Below are positions 4,582 to 5,015 of a stretch of DNA of 5,015 bases, piece after piece. Source of the stretch: Flemingiibacterium sp045634345 (lineage in GTDB: Bacteria; Bacillota; Clostridia; Oscillospirales; CAG-272); the NCBI GenBank assembly GCA_045634345.1, contig JAZRAB010000089.1:1-5015 (forward strand), in the 5' to 3' direction. A model generated the notes under the pieces. It was given only the letters and a program-made list of their open reading frames with translations. It made no database searches and was not told the DNA's origin. A program made the position numbers and the translations under genes. Numbering within the stretch: position 1 is the stretch's first letter; each line of letters opens with the position of its first letter.

Positions 4582-5015
4582 ATGCTGCAGCTAAAAAATA
4601 TAACCAAGAATTATCTGTGCGGCGACAGTACCGTCGCGGCGCTGCGCGGGGTTACACTTGATTTCCGTGAGAACGAGTTTGTTTCAATCCTCGGTCCATC
4701 CGGATGCGGTAAAACCACGCTCCTTAATATCATCGGCGGTCTTGACGGATATACGATGGGCGACCTTATAATCGGAGGCAAGTCAACAAAAGACTTCACC
4801 GACTCGGATTGGGACGCATACCGCAACCATAAAATCGGCTTCGTTTTCCAAAGCTACAACCTTATTCCTCACCAAACCGTGCTCGCAAATGTCGAGCTTG
4901 CGCTTACCCTTTCGGGCGTCACACGCGAAGAACGTCACCGCCGTGCCAAGGAAGCACTTGAATCTGTAGGCCTCGGCGATCAGCTTTACAAAAAGCCAAG
5001 TCAGATGTCGGGCGG
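4582..5015 (+). CDS. ABC transporter ATP-binding domain, MacB/LolD type, probably fused to a permease (partial)
   Basis: The frame is open to the window edge (144 codons plus two bases). Walker A is GPSGCGKTT at 38-46 with Lys44, the Q-loop is VFQSYNLIPHQTVLANVE (88-105) with Gln90, and the sequence ends at QMSG, the beginning of the LSGGQ-type signature; Walker B and the H-loop lie beyond. FVFQSYNLIPHQTVLANVELAL is highly typical of the MacB/LolD/FtsE-like ATPases. The LGPSGCGKTTLLNIIGGLD core with the TDSDWDAYRNHKIGFVFQ segment recalls clostridial proteins in which the ATPase is fused to a large FtsX/MacB-type permease, so a fusion is likely but unseen. Such systems export peptides or antimicrobials or remodel the envelope. 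ATG 4582 follows AAAGGAGA (4561-4568) by a long 13 bases; an in-frame TTG at 4570 is too close to that site to be preferred. Confidence 0.92.
   Translation, partial: MLQLKNITKNYLCGDSTVAALRGVTLDFRENEFVSILGPSGCGKTTLLNIIGGLDGYTMGDLIIGGKSTKDFTDSDWDAYRNHKIGFVFQSYNLIPHQTVLANVELALTLSGVTREERHRRAKEALESVGLGDQLYKKPSQMSG

Noticed and set aside
1..5015. CRISPR arrays, tRNA/rRNA genes, insertion sequences or transposases
   Set aside because: No regularly spaced direct repeats, no tRNA cloverleaf or rRNA signature, and no transposase-like protein was found on either strand.

Overview
The window reads as chromosomal DNA of a low-to-medium GC Clostridia member, most likely a gut Oscillospiraceae/Ruminococcaceae-type bacterium. 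This rests on strong GGAGG-type ribosome sites, sigma-A promoters, ThyX as thymidylate synthase, a TagA/WecG-type glycosyltransferase and a Firmicutes-style helicase with an N-terminal nuclease domain. The taxonomic call is inference from gene content and style, not from a marker gene.

Layout: (1) Bases 1-430, minus strand: the 5' part of a gene starting with a PD-(D/E)XK nuclease domain, probably the N-terminus of a Rad3/DinG-type helicase; it runs off the left edge. (2) Bases 431-627: a divergent intergenic region with a near-consensus promoter for the rightward operon. (3) Bases 628-3807, plus strand: four tightly packed genes, a WecG/TagA/CpsF glycosyltransferase, thyX, a SpoU/TrmH-family RNA methyltransferase and a patatin-like phospholipase. 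The first three are joined by two ATGA stop/start overlaps, and the set ends at an 11-bp-stem terminator. (4) Bases 3842-4440: a short transcription unit with its own TATAAT promoter element, a strong ribosome site that is not followed by a normal gene, about 120 bases packed with short inverted repeats, then a 120-residue basic protein of unknown function and a second terminator. (5) Bases 4441-4581: a regulatory region with a perfect 16-base palindrome. (6) Bases 4582-5015: the start of an ABC transporter ATPase of the MacB/LolD type, cut by the window edge just inside its signature motif.

The four-gene operon mixes cell-surface polymer synthesis, dTMP synthesis, RNA modification and lipid hydrolysis. 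These share no obvious pathway and look like a housekeeping co-transcription unit rather than a dedicated system.

I see no convincing new defence or mobile system. The least explained part is the hairpin cluster at 3901-4016, between a good promoter plus ribosome site and the small hypothetical gene. It is either an inserted dispersed palindromic repeat or a structured leader. Secondary oddities are an altered motif 3 in the methyltransferase, an Ala-for-Gly change in the lipase nucleophile elbow, and the palindrome ahead of the ABC transporter.
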